NCBI GenBank assembly: GCA_900550645.1
Contig: URTA01000009.1
Coordinates: 1-53,406, forward strand
Direction of reading: 5' to 3'
Length of the DNA stretch: 53,406 bases
Source: an uncultured Porphyromonadaceae bacterium
GTDB lineage: Bacteria; Bacteroidota; Bacteroidia; Bacteroidales; Muribaculaceae
Under the pieces are notes generated by a model that saw only the letters and a program-made list of their open reading frames with translations, did no database searches and was not told the DNA's origin. The translations under genes were made by a program, and so were the position numbers. This document shows positions 53,205 through 53,406 of the stretch, in pieces. The number at the start of each line of letters is the position of its first letter. The first letter of the stretch is position 1.

Positions 53205-53406
53205 ATGGAAATATTCAGAACAGTCAAAGACCTTAGGCAATACGTTGAGGCCCAGCGTGCCGAAGGACGCAAGATAGGCCTCATCCCCACCATGGGCGCA
53301 CTCCACGAGGGACATCTCTCGCTGGTCGCTGCTGCTCTCAAGCGCGGCGACACCGTGGTGGCAAGCGTATTCGTCAATCCCGTGCAGTTCAACAACCCCA
53401 CCGACC
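53205..53406 (+). CDS. panC: pantoate-beta-alanine ligase (5' part, truncated by window end)
   Basis: The first 67 codons are present. MEIFRTVKDLRQYV is followed by IGLIPTMGALHEGHLSLV, with the HxGH nucleotide-binding motif, then VFVNPVQFNNPTD. These are the signatures of pantothenate synthetase, which condenses pantoate and beta-alanine with ATP. The gene continues past the window. Confidence 0.97.
   Translation, partial: MEIFRTVKDLRQYVEAQRAEGRKIGLIPTMGALHEGHLSLVAAALKRGDTVVASVFVNPVQFNNPTD

Noticed and set aside
1..53406. CRISPR array, prophage, integrase or transposase
   Set aside because: No regularly spaced 25-40 nt repeats and no phage or mobile-element proteins were seen in any frame.

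Overview
The window looks like a chromosome segment of a gut-type Bacteroidales bacterium, most likely Muribaculaceae or a close relative. Four things point there. At least a dozen intergenic sites match the Bacteroidetes promoter (-33 TTTG, 19-20 nt, -7 TAnnTTTG). Several secreted proteins end in type IX secretion (T9SS) sorting-like tails. Bacteroidetes-restricted families occur (DUF4924, DUF4270, an iron-sulfur AddB-type nuclease, a TPR/membrane/AraC-HTH regulator). Base composition is moderately G+C-rich. No rRNA, prophage, integrase, transposase or CRISPR array was seen.

Layout. 1-6.4 kb, minus strand: ridA, an ABC-F ATPase, a degenerate M23 protein and an AddB-type nuclease. 6.4-7.6 kb: a tRNA-Thr(CGT), a 52-aa orphan ORF and an apparent ~330-nt structured minus-strand ncRNA with its own promoter and U-tract. 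7.6-11.2 kb: a 1173-aa adhesin-like T9SS cargo protein, with period-9 GAGnnCTCn repeats on both sides. 11.2-15.8 kb, minus: porin plus a CD0519/CD1768-type membrane protein, then pepT-miaA. 15.9-22.3 kb, plus: dxr, rseP, an RlmI-like methyltransferase, dipeptidyl-peptidase III and a short AlkD-like protein. 22.6-25.4 kb, minus: an AT-richer restriction-modification island with a PD-ExK nuclease and two different adenine methyltransferases. 25.7-33.7 kb, plus: DUF4924-prfC, an outer-membrane beta-barrel, an exported Ntn hydrolase, a two-TM protein, a hotdog thioesterase and dprA. 33.7-35.8 kb, minus: rplY-pth-S4 protein behind a strongly structured leader. 35.8-39.8 kb, minus: a coupled pair (small T9SS-tailed protein and Cthe_2159-type beta-helix) and a duplicated T9SS cargo protein. 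39.8-40.3 kb: non-coding, with an inverted repeat and the galE terminator. 40.3-43.4 kb, minus: holB, a sugar nucleotidyltransferase and galE. 43.6-50.4 kb: two genes each broken by an apparent one-base homopolymer deletion, a DUF4143 ATPase and a BspA-like leucine-rich-repeat protein. 50.7-53.4 kb, minus: a half-length starch-synthase protein and a DUF4270 lipoprotein, divergent from panC, which runs off the end.

Most genes are housekeeping: isoprenoid synthesis, translation, peptide turnover, DNA uptake and repair, and envelope proteolysis. The accessory layer is surface and secreted proteins plus the restriction-modification island. The least explained signals are the ncRNA at 6862-7190, the three-hairpin rplY leader, the GAGnnCTCn repeats, and the direct repeats in the DUF4143 ATPase promoter. 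All family names come from reading the translations; no database search was run.
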